DNA from: JAAYUH01 sp964640995
Lineage (GTDB): Bacteria; Caldisericota; Caldisericia; B22-G15
Assembly (NCBI GenBank): GCA_964640995.1
Contig: CAZXJJ010000009.1
Location: forward strand, 1-8,495
Reading direction: 5' to 3'
DNA length: 8,495 nt
In this document: piece after piece, positions 1-6,659 of the stretch
Layout: each line of letters starts with the position of its first letter
How positions within the stretch are numbered: the stretch's first letter is position 1
Notes under the pieces: generated by a model
Database searches by the model: none
The model's input: the letters and a program-made list of their open reading frames with translations, nothing else
What the model was told of the DNA's origin: nothing
Made by a program: the position numbers and the translations under genes

Positions 1-487
1 GAACCTTATTATTTTGATATTTCCGCCTCTCCTGCTTTTATACAGCCAGGGAAAAAAAGGTAATTTGGATGTTTGTGTAGCAAAAGCAATAAGAGAAGTA
101 ATTCCAACTGCTTATATTCAGTTTAATGCCTACGATGCAGAGAGTAAATCAAATTTAAAGTATAAAGCGGTAAAAATTAAAATTGGAATGGATGCTCTTT
201 TAGTAAAACGCAGTGAACTTAAAAATAGTCCCTCATCTAGTTATTTTGTTGAAATACACGGGCAGGTTAAAACCTTAAATAAAGAAATACCCTTTAAAAC
301 AGGAACTTATCAGGCGGGACCTTTGCGTATAGAAGACCCTATTGGTTTATATGGTGCTAACTGTTATTTTATAGCTAATAAAATAGCAGACATACTAATT
401 GAGGAAGGAGTTCTTGCAGAAAATAAAGTTAAAAGACCTAATCTTTCTAAAGAGTTTGAATATATCCTGCAGACTAAACAGGAGTGA
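1..487 (+). CDS. Probable exported protein of unknown function, 5'-partial
   Basis: I do not recognise this family. The frame is open to the first base of the window. The first in-frame start, TTG at 14, has no ribosome binding site, so the true start probably lies upstream and the gene is cut by the edge. The first visible residues are very hydrophobic (Ile/Leu/Pro-rich) and end in YSQG, as in the core and cleavage site of a signal peptide, so the mature part is probably periplasmic or secreted. The mature part is mixed alpha/beta with alternating hydrophobic residues and has a Gly-rich stretch (PIGLYGANCYF) near the C-terminus with one cysteine. Its TGA at 485-487 lies just upstream of the thermonuclease start, and the last codons carry that gene's ribosome binding site, so the two are probably co-transcribed. 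Coding status is well supported; function is unknown. Confidence 0.72.
   Translation, partial: NLIILIFPPLLLLYSQGKKGNLDVCVAKAIREVIPTAYIQFNAYDAESKSNLKYKAVKIKIGMDALLVKRSELKNSPSSSYFVEIHGQVKTLNKEIPFKTGTYQAGPLRIEDPIGLYGANCYFIANKIADILIEEGVLAENKVKRPNLSKEFEYILQTKQE
480..484 (+). promoter_or_regulatory. Ribosome binding site deciding the thermonuclease start
   Basis: AGGAG sits 8 nt before ATG 493. The alternative in-frame GTG at 484 overlaps this motif and cannot use it. The ATG is therefore the better start and gives a clean signal peptide. Confidence 0.6.
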
Positions 488-492
488 ATGCT

Positions 493-1005
493 ATGTTAAA
501 ACATATTTTCTTAATATTTGTCGCTTTAATATTTAGTGTATCAAGTTTATATGCAGGAACAGTTAACTGCACAGTGACAAGAGTTTTAGACGGGGATACA
601 TTTAACTGTATCCCTGATACATCCCTATCAGGTATGAAACTTCATAAAGACAACACCATTTCAGTTAGAATGCGTGGTATAGATGCACCCGAGAAAAGAC
701 AGTCATTCGGTGAAGAGGCAAGAATGTCTCTTAAAGAACTAATTGGTGGTAAAATAGTGAAACTTGATATTAAGGATATAGACCGATACGGTAGAGTGGT
801 GGCTTATGTATGGCTTGGCAATGTCAATGTAAACCTTGAACAAGTAAAAAGAGGCATGGCATGGGCATATACTGAGTATCTGGACAGACCCTATGCAAGT
901 GAGTTTTATGAGGCTGAAAAGCAGGCAAGAAAACAAAAATTAGGATTATGGCAACAGAGTGATCCTACACCGCCGTGGGAGTGGAGGAAAGGGGGAAGTA
1001 GATAA
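493..1005 (+). CDS. Secreted thermonuclease (staphylococcal nuclease-like)
   Basis: Predicted Ca2+-dependent phosphodiesterase of the SNase/TNase OB-fold family, which cuts DNA and RNA outside the cytoplasm. Numbering from ATG 493 gives 170 residues. A signal peptide covers residues 1-21, with likely cleavage after SLYA. The catalytic set of the family is complete: the VLDGDTF metal site (D33), R59 and E67 in the RMRGIDAPE motif with D64 between them, and R101 in DRYGR. The family's C-terminal GMAWAY and LGLW segments are also present. The length is normal for a single-domain secreted TNase. The first gene ends 5 nt upstream, so the two probably form one transcript. Base composition is closer to the first gene than to the AT-richer restriction genes that follow. 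Likely roles are nucleic-acid scavenging or degradation of extracellular DNA (inference). The family call is firm. Confidence 0.93.
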   Translation: MLKHIFLIFVALIFSVSSLYAGTVNCTVTRVLDGDTFNCIPDTSLSGMKLHKDNTISVRMRGIDAPEKRQSFGEEARMSLKELIGGKIVKLDIKDIDRYGRVVAYVWLGNVNVNLEQVKRGMAWAYTEYLDRPYASEFYEAEKQARKQKLGLWQQSDPTPPWEWRKGGSR

Positions 1006-1035
1006 AAAATATTAAAATTATTGAGTTAATTAATT

Positions 1036-1041
1036 AGGGGG
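1036..1041 (+). promoter_or_regulatory. Ribosome binding site supporting a TTG start
   Basis: AGGGGG lies 8 nt before TTG 1050, and no in-frame ATG is close by. It supports initiation at TTG for the restriction-modification gene. Confidence 0.55.
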
Positions 1042-1049
1042 AAGAAAAA

Positions 1050-4000
1050 TTGAAACAACTTGTTGAATTATTTAAAAAATATAATTTTTTTAATCAAAAA
1101 TTAGATAGATTTTCTAAAAAAGTCGAATTCAAAAATAAAATTACTGATTTTCGAAAAGAATTAGAACTAACAGGAATTAATGAAGCTACTCTAAAAGACA
1201 GAATTTCAGATATTTTAAATTTATTTTATGATTCTCAACAAAAAAATATCGGACAAGTTGATCTTGAATTAAAAGAGAGTGATAAACCAAGAGTATTTTT
1301 TGAGTTTAAAAGACCTTCTAATATTTCTGAAATGGTAACAGTTAGTGATTTAAACAAAAAATCTATGCATGAACTTATTGTTTATTTTAGAGAAAATGTT
1401 AATAAAGGCAATAATGAATTAAAATGGTTAATAATAACTAATGGTAAAGAATGGTTTATTTTTTCTGTAAGTTATTTTTACGATAATTTTGTAAACAATC
1501 CATATTTTCAAGCAATTGCTCATTCGAGTCTTTTTAGTGATTATTTTGATAATTTAACATCACAGCAAAAGTATGAAAGAATAAGTTTTTTTATTGATAA
1601 ATACAGAGATAAATTGGAACTAAATAATTTTTATTACTTTAATTTCTTTACTGTTGAAGAAGAGATTGCAGTTAAAACTTTATTTTGTCTTTTGAGTCCT
1701 GAATTTTTATTTGAAAAATACAACCCAAACAGAGGAAATGTTCTTAATAAAAATTTTTATGATGAATTGCTTTACATAATGGGATTAAGAGAAATTGAAG
1801 AAAAAGGTAAAAAATTTATAAAGCCTAATAATGTTAAAAACACCTTTTTTGACCAAATTTTTGAAATAATAGCAGACAAAGGAGAATTTAAGGAATTAGC
1901 TTTAGATGAAAGAAGATTAAGAGAATTAGCTTTGGAACTATTAATAGTTTGGTTTAATAGAATTTTATTTTTAAAACTTTTTGAAGCAAAATTAAAGGAT
2001 TTTAACGATAATAGTTTAGCTTATTCTTTTATGTCTTCGAAATTTATTGAAGATTTCTCAAAATTAAACTATCTTTTTTTTAATGTTCTTGCTAAACCAG
2101 TTAAGGAAAGAAAAGACAAAGAAAAATTTATTAATATTCCCTATTTAAATAGTTCTCTCTTTGAAAGACACTGGTTAGAAAAATATATAAATATTAGTGA
2201 ATTAATAAATGAAGAAGTTGATTATTATTCCAAAACAATTCTTAGGGATACAGACGGAAATCGTAAAAAAGGAAAAACAACATTACTGACATATCTTTTT
2301 GATTTTCTTGATGCTTATGATTTTGGTGCTGAAAGTGTTGATAGTTCAAAAGATTTAATAAGCCCTGCAGTTTTAGGTTTAGTATTTGAAAAAATAAATG
2401 GATATAAAGATGGCAGTTATTATACACCGACTGAAATAACAGATTACATGGCTAAAGAATCGATAGAGCTGTATATTTTGAATAAATATAATAAATTAAA
2501 AAATACAGGATTTCAAACATTTACTCAATTATTTAATTCAATCATAAATGGGTATGGCGACATAGGACTATTTAAAGAGATAGTGAATAAGATTAAAATA
2601 TGCGACCCCGCAGTAGGAAGTGGACATTTTCTTGTATCTGCATTAAATATTTTATTGTTAATAAAATGGAGATTGGGATTATTTAAAAATAATATCAAAC
2701 TAAAACAAAAGTTTGATATAGATTACTTAGATGGTGATTTAGTTTTTAAAGATAGATATAGTAATTTACCATTCAAATACAGAAAAGACGATGAAATTTC
2801 TCAATTATTTCAAGAGACATTGTTTAAAGAAAAAAAATATATAATTGAAAATAATCTTTTTGGTGTTGATATTAATCCAAAGTCAGTAGAAATCGCAAGG
2901 CTGAGGTTATGGATAGAATTACTGAAAAATGCTTATTACACAAAAGAAAGTAATTTTAAAGAAATGCAAACTTTACCCAATATTGATATAAATATAAAAA
3001 TTGCTGATAGCCTATTAAGTGAAATTATAATCAATGAAAGTACTCCATTGTTTAGCACCTTTGACTTCCAATTGTATAAGTCAAAATGGCAAGAGTACCA
3101 AAATTCCCATTCTGTTGATGAAAGAAATAGGATTAGAAAAGAAATACAACAAATGAAGGATAAAATTACTGGTATAGATAATTTTTCTGATTTTGTATGG
3201 GCTATAGATTTCCCTCAAACAATAGAAGAAAATAAATTCTCTGGTTTTGACATTATAATAGGTAATCCTCCTTATGGAGTTTTCTATCCTGAAGAGATAA
3301 ATAAAAAAATTATAATAAAAAAATATGTTTGTTGTGGAAGTTCTGGTAAAAAAGGAACTTTAGATTCTTTTGCTTTGTTTATTGAAAGAGGGGTTAATTT
3401 ATTAAAAAAAGAAGGAGTTCTTACTTTTATTGTTCCACTCTCATTTACCTCTGGAGATTCAATGATAGCCTTACATGAATCTTTGGAAAAAAATTGTAGC
3501 CTCATCAAAACTGTTTCTTTTGCAGTAAGACCACAACAGATATTTGAAAGTGCTGTTGTTGATGTTTCCATCCTTACTCTTCTTAAAACTCTGATGTCAG
3601 TGGAAGAAATTTACAGTAGTAAGTTATATAGAAAAAGCAAGGAAAAAAGTTTAAATAAAATTTTATCAGAAATAGAGACTGTGAATGTTAAAGATTTTAA
3701 ACTTAGAGGTAGGTATCCAAAAATTTCCTCTCAGATAGAAATTGACATTTTGAATAAAATTTTAAAACAGAAATGTAGAATTAAAGATTTACTTTGTGAT
3801 GATGGTGATAAAGTTTATTACAGAACATCAGGAGGTAGATACTTTAAAATTTTTACAAATTATTCTACTGGATCCACCAAAGAAAATATAATTTATATAT
3901 TACCAGGATTAGGAAATTTAGTTGGATGTATTCTTAGTAGTAACTTGTTTTTCTGGTGGTATCAAATTTACTCAAATAATCATGATTTGAAGGTATATGA

Positions 4001-4283
4001 GATTGAACAATTTCCTATACCATTAAGTAAAATTGATACAAACATTTTGGATAAAATTGAAAATATTTATCATCAATACCTTCAGGAAATTGAAAACAAT
4101 GCTATTATCCACCAAACAACTAGTTATAAAAAAGTGACCACATTTAAGGAGTATAAAATAAAAAAATCAAAAAAATTTATTGATAGTATAGACGATTTAG
4201 TTGGCCCTTTGTATGAACTGTCTCCACTTGAAATAGACTTTATAAAAAATTATGAAATAGAGTTTAGAATATCAGATGATTAA
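1050..4283 (+). CDS. Type IIG restriction-modification enzyme (Eco57I-like fused nuclease and N6-adenine methyltransferase)
   Basis: A 1077-residue single polypeptide that probably both cleaves DNA and methylates adenine at its recognition site. The N-terminal domain has a PD-(D/E)XK signature: D71, then E85-F-K87 in VFFEFKRP, followed by TNGKEWFIF as in related restriction subunits. A helical connector (NRILFLKLFEAKL, about residues 302-314) leads to the methylase. That domain shows GSYYTPTE (about 455-462), motif I DPAVGSGHFL with D519, an acidic FGVDINP strand with D607, and catalytic motif IV NPPY (739-742). The NPPY form is typical of the gamma class of N6-adenine methyltransferases. The C-terminal 180 residues contain SSNLFFWWY and EQFPIP (FPIP at 988-991), typical of the fused target-recognition domain. 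Length fits type IIG enzymes. All key residues are present and there is no frameshift, so it looks active. The start is TTG 1050. The gene is more AT-rich than its upstream neighbours, consistent with horizontal acquisition. The recognition sequence cannot be read from the protein. Confidence 0.9.
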   Translation: MKQLVELFKKYNFFNQKLDRFSKKVEFKNKITDFRKELELTGINEATLKDRISDILNLFYDSQQKNIGQVDLELKESDKPRVFFEFKRPSNISEMVTVSDLNKKSMHELIVYFRENVNKGNNELKWLIITNGKEWFIFSVSYFYDNFVNNPYFQAIAHSSLFSDYFDNLTSQQKYERISFFIDKYRDKLELNNFYYFNFFTVEEEIAVKTLFCLLSPEFLFEKYNPNRGNVLNKNFYDELLYIMGLREIEEKGKKFIKPNNVKNTFFDQIFEIIADKGEFKELALDERRLRELALELLIVWFNRILFLKLFEAKLKDFNDNSLAYSFMSSKFIEDFSKLNYLFFNVLAKPVKERKDKEKFINIPYLNSSLFERHWLEKYINISELINEEVDYYSKTILRDTDGNRKKGKTTLLTYLFDFLDAYDFGAESVDSSKDLISPAVLGLVFEKINGYKDGSYYTPTEITDYMAKESIELYILNKYNKLKNTGFQTFTQLFNSIINGYGDIGLFKEIVNKIKICDPAVGSGHFLVSALNILLLIKWRLGLFKNNIKLKQKFDIDYLDGDLVFKDRYSNLPFKYRKDDEISQLFQETLFKEKKYIIENNLFGVDINPKSVEIARLRLWIELLKNAYYTKESNFKEMQTLPNIDINIKIADSLLSEIIINESTPLFSTFDFQLYKSKWQEYQNSHSVDERNRIRKEIQQMKDKITGIDNFSDFVWAIDFPQTIEENKFSGFDIIIGNPPYGVFYPEEINKKIIIKKYVCCGSSGKKGTLDSFALFIERGVNLLKKEGVLTFIVPLSFTSGDSMIALHESLEKNCSLIKTVSFAVRPQQIFESAVVDVSILTLLKTLMSVEEIYSSKLYRKSKEKSLNKILSEIETVNVKDFKLRGRYPKISSQIEIDILNKILKQKCRIKDLLCDDGDKVYYRTSGGRYFKIFTNYSTGSTKENIIYILPGLGNLVGCILSSNLFFWWYQIYSNNHDLKVYEIEQFPIPLSKIDTNILDKIENIYHQYLQEIENNAIIHQTTSYKKVTTFKEYKIKKSKKFIDSIDDLVGPLYELSPLEIDFIKNYEIEFRISDD

Positions 4284-4341
4284 AATTTTTTGAAAAATTA
4301 ATTAAAACGACTTAAATAAAGCAAAAAAACAAAAAATATAT

Positions 4342-5013
4342 TTGAAAAATAGAATAACAAAAATTTTGAGTTTTGATGAAATGGACGAAAGAAATCTATT
4401 TAAATTCAAAGAACCTTTCGAAGCAAAAATCTTTGGATTATTTTATGAAGAGATTATTTTTCAGTATCTTAAAAATGTTAAGCAATTGAATGTTATTAGA
4501 GGAAAACCAAAAATTTTTATAGATGACATTCCAAAGGAAGTAGCAGATACAACTAAATTTAGTTCAAGAGAATATTTTCTTTTGGATGGTTTTATTGATT
4601 TATCTGACAAAGAAGGAATTAAATGCTGTTATGTTTATGAGGCTAAATGTTGGTCTTTATGGAATGAAACATTAAGAGATTTAATACAAAAATTACCACA
4701 AATGTATGCAGGTAGATGTTATTTCAATAAAGAGCCTTATGATGTGAAGAAATTTATATTATTCTGGTGTCCAACAAAAGGAGAACAGGAGCAAGAGATA
4801 GAAAAGATAGAAGAAGAGGTAAACAACAAGTTAAAACAGATTAGAGAAAAAAGACAAAACATTAAAGTTCCTGAAGTTTTTTCGTGTTTATCAATATTTA
4901 AAATTATTGTCGAATGCTTAGAGAATAAAAATGAAGACCAATATAAATGGTTTAGCGATGTTATCAATAACAACAGAGAAAAAATAAATAGATTTTTCAA
5001 TAAATTGTATTAG
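4342..5013 (+). CDS. Putative PD-(D/E)XK nuclease-like protein next to the type IIG enzyme
   Basis: Family not recognised by name. The 223 residues fit a small restriction-endonuclease fold. An early helix (GLFYEEIIFQYL, about 32-43) carries glutamates where such nucleases often have one. Then LLDGFIDL (D82, D86) is followed by YVYEAKCW, giving D82...E100-A-K102, the D-(E-x-K) metal site. A strand FILFWCPT follows, then a charged probable coiled coil (about 148-172) and a helical tail. TTG 4342 is the first usable start but has no convincing ribosome binding site; ATG 4381 is an alternative that removes 13 residues. It lies 58 nt after the methylase-nuclease gene on the same strand and shares its AT-rich composition, so it probably travels with it. 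Possible roles are an accessory or methyl-dependent nuclease, or a repair nuclease. The stop codon touches the insertion-sequence end at about 5014, so the natural C-terminus may have been lost. Confidence 0.72.
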   Translation: MKNRITKILSFDEMDERNLFKFKEPFEAKIFGLFYEEIIFQYLKNVKQLNVIRGKPKIFIDDIPKEVADTTKFSSREYFLLDGFIDLSDKEGIKCCYVYEAKCWSLWNETLRDLIQKLPQMYAGRCYFNKEPYDVKKFILFWCPTKGEQEQEIEKIEEEVNNKLKQIREKRQNIKVPEVFSCLSIFKIIVECLENKNEDQYKWFSDVINNNREKINRFFNKLY

Positions 5014-5201
5014 TCAAGACTTGGTCTGACATTTCAGTTTTTCATGCCTCCTTTTGAGAATTATAACCGATCATCTTTTCCTTTGCAAGATGAATTGTGT
5101 CCATAAATGTTTGCATCGGTATTTTTCCATAACAGTATTTCCCACTATGAGGTCTTCCTTCATTGTAATGCCTTACACCATTCATCTAAATCTGCTCGGA
5201 G
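5014..5201 (-). mobile_element. Degraded remnant of an IS481-like insertion sequence (3' end only)
   Basis: Only the transposase C-terminal end and the adjacent element end remain. The outer edge, about 5014-5030, is an imperfect dyad (GTCAAGAC / GGTCTGAC), plausibly part of the terminal inverted repeat. The inner limit near 5201 is where recognisable transposase coding stops. No second element end or target duplication was found, so the exact boundaries are estimates. Confidence 0.68.
5042..5201 (-). pseudogene. Transposase C-terminal fragment (rve/DDE integrase core family), frameshifted
   Basis: On the - strand, 5170 to 5042 reads as an intact tail beginning HYNEGRPHSGKYCYGKIP, continuing through MQTF and LAKEK, and ending at TGA 5042-5044. 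This closely matches the familiar end of IS481-type transposases (YNxERPHSGKYCYGKTPMQTF). Just upstream on that strand, 5178-5195 reads ADLDEW, the normal preceding segment, but in another frame: one extra base lies between DEW and HYN. An in-frame stop at 5202-5204 ends even that piece. The DDE catalytic region is absent. This is a non-functional relic, on the strand opposite to the restriction genes it abuts. Family assignment is from motif memory; IS3-type is the alternative. Confidence 0.75.
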
Positions 5202-5204
5202 TCA

Positions 5205-5512
5205 TATAAAGGAGATTATTTTATTTTTTGATTCTTCTAACGGCAAATTTTTTGACAGATAGTAACTTTACAAAAAATCTCCTTATTTGCTAGATTATAT
5301 GAATTTTTTTTAACTGATAAGGTCTCTATGGGATATCAAAATTACAACTTTTATATATTTTTTTATGTAGATTTTTTATTAATTCCATCAGTAATTACTG
5401 CCTTTTCATTAATTGAGTCATTGTTTGCTCATTTTTTAAATAAAAAACCAAATGTGCCATTATTCCACATAAATCACAGTATTTTGAAAAAACAAAAAAG
5501 TGGAGGTAAAAA
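5205..5512. other. AT-rich stretch without a supportable gene
   Basis: A 62-codon frame (ATG 5328 to TGA 5516) is open, but it has no ribosome binding site, a low-complexity hydrophobic start and no recognisable motif, so I do not call it. Several weak promoter-like pairs occur, for example TTTACA 5267-5272 with TAGATT 5291-5296 (18-bp spacing) and TTGAGT 5413-5418 with TTAAAT 5436-5441 (17 bp). Either could drive the gene at 5513, but in DNA this AT-rich neither is decisive. Confidence 0.5.
5209..5284. repeat. 9-bp inverted repeat around a 58-bp spacer
   Basis: AAGGAGATT at 5209-5217 is matched exactly by its reverse complement AATCTCCTT at 5276-5284, and a few A/T pairs extend the stem inwards after one mismatch. 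It begins just inside the end of the transposase relic. It may be the ends of a tiny element, a folded RNA or chance. Confidence 0.35.
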
Positions 5513-5815
5513 ATGAGAAAGTTTGTTTTAATTGCGTCTTTTTCCTTTTTAGCTCTATTTTTAATTATTTTAACTACAAAACAGATCTTCGCTGAAGAAC
5601 CTAAACCCTTCGGGTTAACCTTAAGTAAAACTACAAAGGATGAAGCATTGGTCAACCTAAGGAAAGAGGGAGGAAAACAGATAAATTCAGGTTACAGGAT
5701 TATTAAAGGTGAGATTTATAATCCATCAATTGAGGGATATTATTTTAAAAATCTACCATTAGAAAATTTACAGAATGCCAGTTTTTGGTTTTTTGAGGGA
5801 GTCCTATATCCGTGA
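5513..5815 (+). CDS. Small exported protein of unknown function, probably truncated by TGA
   Basis: ATG 5513 follows a GGAGG site (5502-5506, 6 nt spacing). The product starts with a clear signal peptide: MRKF, a hydrophobic core, then cleavage after KQIFA at residue 27. The mature part begins EEPKPFGLTLSKTTKDEAL, a pattern I associate with small periplasmic proteins that have a FGxxLGxxTxxEAxxxL repeat-like start, and ends in ENLQNASFWFFEGVLYP. Related proteins, as I recall them, continue after the GVLY strand, whereas here TGA at 5813-5815 ends translation. The same frame stays open for 150 more codons to TAA 6263-6265, so this is either the first half of a nonsense-broken gene or a short protein left by a deletion. 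The function is unknown. Export is well supported. Confidence 0.62.
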   Translation: MRKFVLIASFSFLALFLIILTTKQIFAEEPKPFGLTLSKTTKDEALVNLRKEGGKQINSGYRIIKGEIYNPSIEGYYFKNLPLENLQNASFWFFEGVLYP

Positions 5816-6265
5816 CTCATTATTAAAGAACCAAATGTACAAAAACGCAAAGAAAAAATTGATTTCGCAGAAATGACAATCGTTGATATTTTAAAAAATC
5901 CTGACTTACAGAAAGTTCCTGCATATGAGAAAAGTCTGGCATATTTGATGTTAGTCAATCTGGCTAATTTAAAAAATGACAGAAAAAAAGCAAATGAATA
6001 TAACAATCTCGCTTTTGAGAATATTCAAAGGGGGCTATCTTACTACAACAGAATAAATGAAAGCCCTGTAGCAAAATTTAACATCCTCTTGTTTAAGGCT
6101 TCTATGCGTGATTTTTTTAAGTTAAAAGTAGATACATCTCCTGAAGAAGAACTTGAAATGGCAAATATAACTCAAAGGTATCCTTTACTTAAAGAAAGGC
6201 TACAGAAAATAGCTGTAAATTTTTCTATTTTGAATTCTTTGTATAATCTTAAAACAAAAAAATAA
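5816..6265 (+). pseudogene. In-frame continuation after TGA: helical protein fragment, possible broken 3' half
   Basis: This segment is in the same frame as the gene that stops at 5813 and has no further stop until TAA 6263. The first ATG, at 5873, would give 130 residues starting MTIVDILKNPDL, but no Shine-Dalgarno precedes it, which argues against independent translation. The predicted protein is almost wholly helical. AYEKSLAYLMLVNLANLKNDRKKANEYNNLAFENIQRG resembles a TPR-like helix pair, and SPEEELEMANITQRYPLLKERLQKIA follows. It has no signal peptide of its own. It may be the 3' part of the gene at 5513 separated by a nonsense mutation, or the end of another gene fused by deletion. A separate small gene starting at 5873 remains possible. 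Confidence 0.5.
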
Positions 6266-6340
6266 GTGAAAATATTTTTCAAACTTCAATCTTCAAAACT
6301 GGAATCCCTATCCTCGTGAGCTAAATTAACTAAAGAAATA

Positions 6341-6370
6341 CCTCATATTTTTTTCCACAGAAAAATGAGG
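6341..6370. other. Imperfect hairpin between convergent genes
   Basis: CCTCAT (6341-6346) pairs with ATGAGG (6365-6370), and TTTT/AAAA extends the stem after a one-base bulge. The loop contains TTCCACAG. It has no U-tract on either side, so it is not a classical terminator. It could stabilise the 3' end of the transcript from 5513. Confidence 0.35.
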
Positions 6371-6383
6371 GAAATTAAAATAA

Positions 6384-6404
6384 AAAAGCCCGCTACGGGC
6401 TTTT
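6384..6404 (-). terminator. Bidirectional intrinsic terminator, strongest for the - strand operon
   Basis: AAAAGCCCG (6384-6392) and CGGGCTTTT (6396-6404) form a perfect 9-bp stem with a CTA loop. On the - strand the U-run extends through 6381 into a T-rich stretch, as expected 23 nt after the last operon gene. On the + strand four U residues follow, so it can also stop transcripts from 5513-6265. A third arm, GCGGGCTT at 6412-6419, can pair with the 5' arm instead. Confidence 0.85.
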
Positions 6405-6426
6405 ACCACGTGCGGGCTTCAATTTA

Positions 6427-6654
6427 TTACTGCATGCCATACATTTCCTTTAAAATCATTTCTACTACTTCTTCTTTATCAATATCAGGACTTTCCTCAT
6501 CCCATTCAATCTCATACTCTGCATTTAATTGCATGCCCCCTACTGAATTTATTGTTTCAATAAACACTCCAGAATAAATTCTCCCATTTATATGAATTTC
6601 AAATGGAGTAGTCTTTATAGACGAAGCACAATCTTCAAAAACTTTTACCTCCAT
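6427..6654 (-). CDS. Small acidic protein of unknown function, last gene of the five-gene operon
   Basis: Not recognised. The 75 residues begin with probable beta strands (FEIHINGRIYSGVFIETI) and end in an acidic helix (DEESPDIDKEEVVEMILKEMYGMQ). There is a single cysteine, and no signal peptide or membrane segment, so it is probably cytoplasmic. ATG 6654 is preceded by GGGAGG, which lies within the last codons of the upstream gene. The intergenic gap is only 5 nt, indicating translational coupling. The strong terminator at 6384-6404 follows the stop. Coding status rests on operon position, ribosome binding site and composition. Confidence 0.7.
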   Translation of the reverse strand: MEVKVFEDCASSIKTTPFEIHINGRIYSGVFIETINSVGGMQLNAEYEIEWDEESPDIDKEEVVEMILKEMYGMQ

Positions 6655-6659
6655 TTTTA

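Noticed and set aside
484..486. GTG as an alternative thermonuclease start
   Set aside because: It overlaps the AGGAG ribosome binding site; ATG 493 has correct spacing.
3284..3571. 95-codon - strand frame inside the restriction-modification gene
   Set aside because: It is antisense to the strongly conserved methylase region around and after NPPY and has no ribosome binding site.
4290..4318. TTGAAA with TAAATA at 17 bp, a possible promoter before the putative nuclease
   Set aside because: The -10 match is only partial, and such pairs are frequent by chance in this AT-rich gap.
4737..5000. 87-codon - strand frame inside the putative nuclease gene
   Set aside because: Antisense to the charged coiled-coil segment; the hydrophobic Ser/Leu/Phe product is typical of an antisense reading of Lys/Glu-rich codons.
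5252..5257. Perfect TTGACA, a possible -35 box
   Set aside because: No acceptable -10 hexamer lies 16-18 bp downstream. Competing weak pairs nearby make any single promoter call unsafe.
5328..5516. 62-codon + strand frame overlapping the start of the exported-protein gene by ATGA
   Set aside because: No ribosome binding site, low-complexity hydrophobic sequence and no motif. The overlap is explained by the ATG of the next gene being followed by A.
5813..5815. Selenocysteine reading of the in-frame TGA
   Set aside because: No convincing bacterial SECIS-type hairpin follows directly, and the surrounding residues (VLYP then LIIKEP) do not resemble a redox site.
6351..6359. TTTTCCACA, one mismatch from a DnaA box
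   Set aside because: It is a single copy with no cluster, and it lies in the loop region of a hairpin. There is no other sign of a replication origin.
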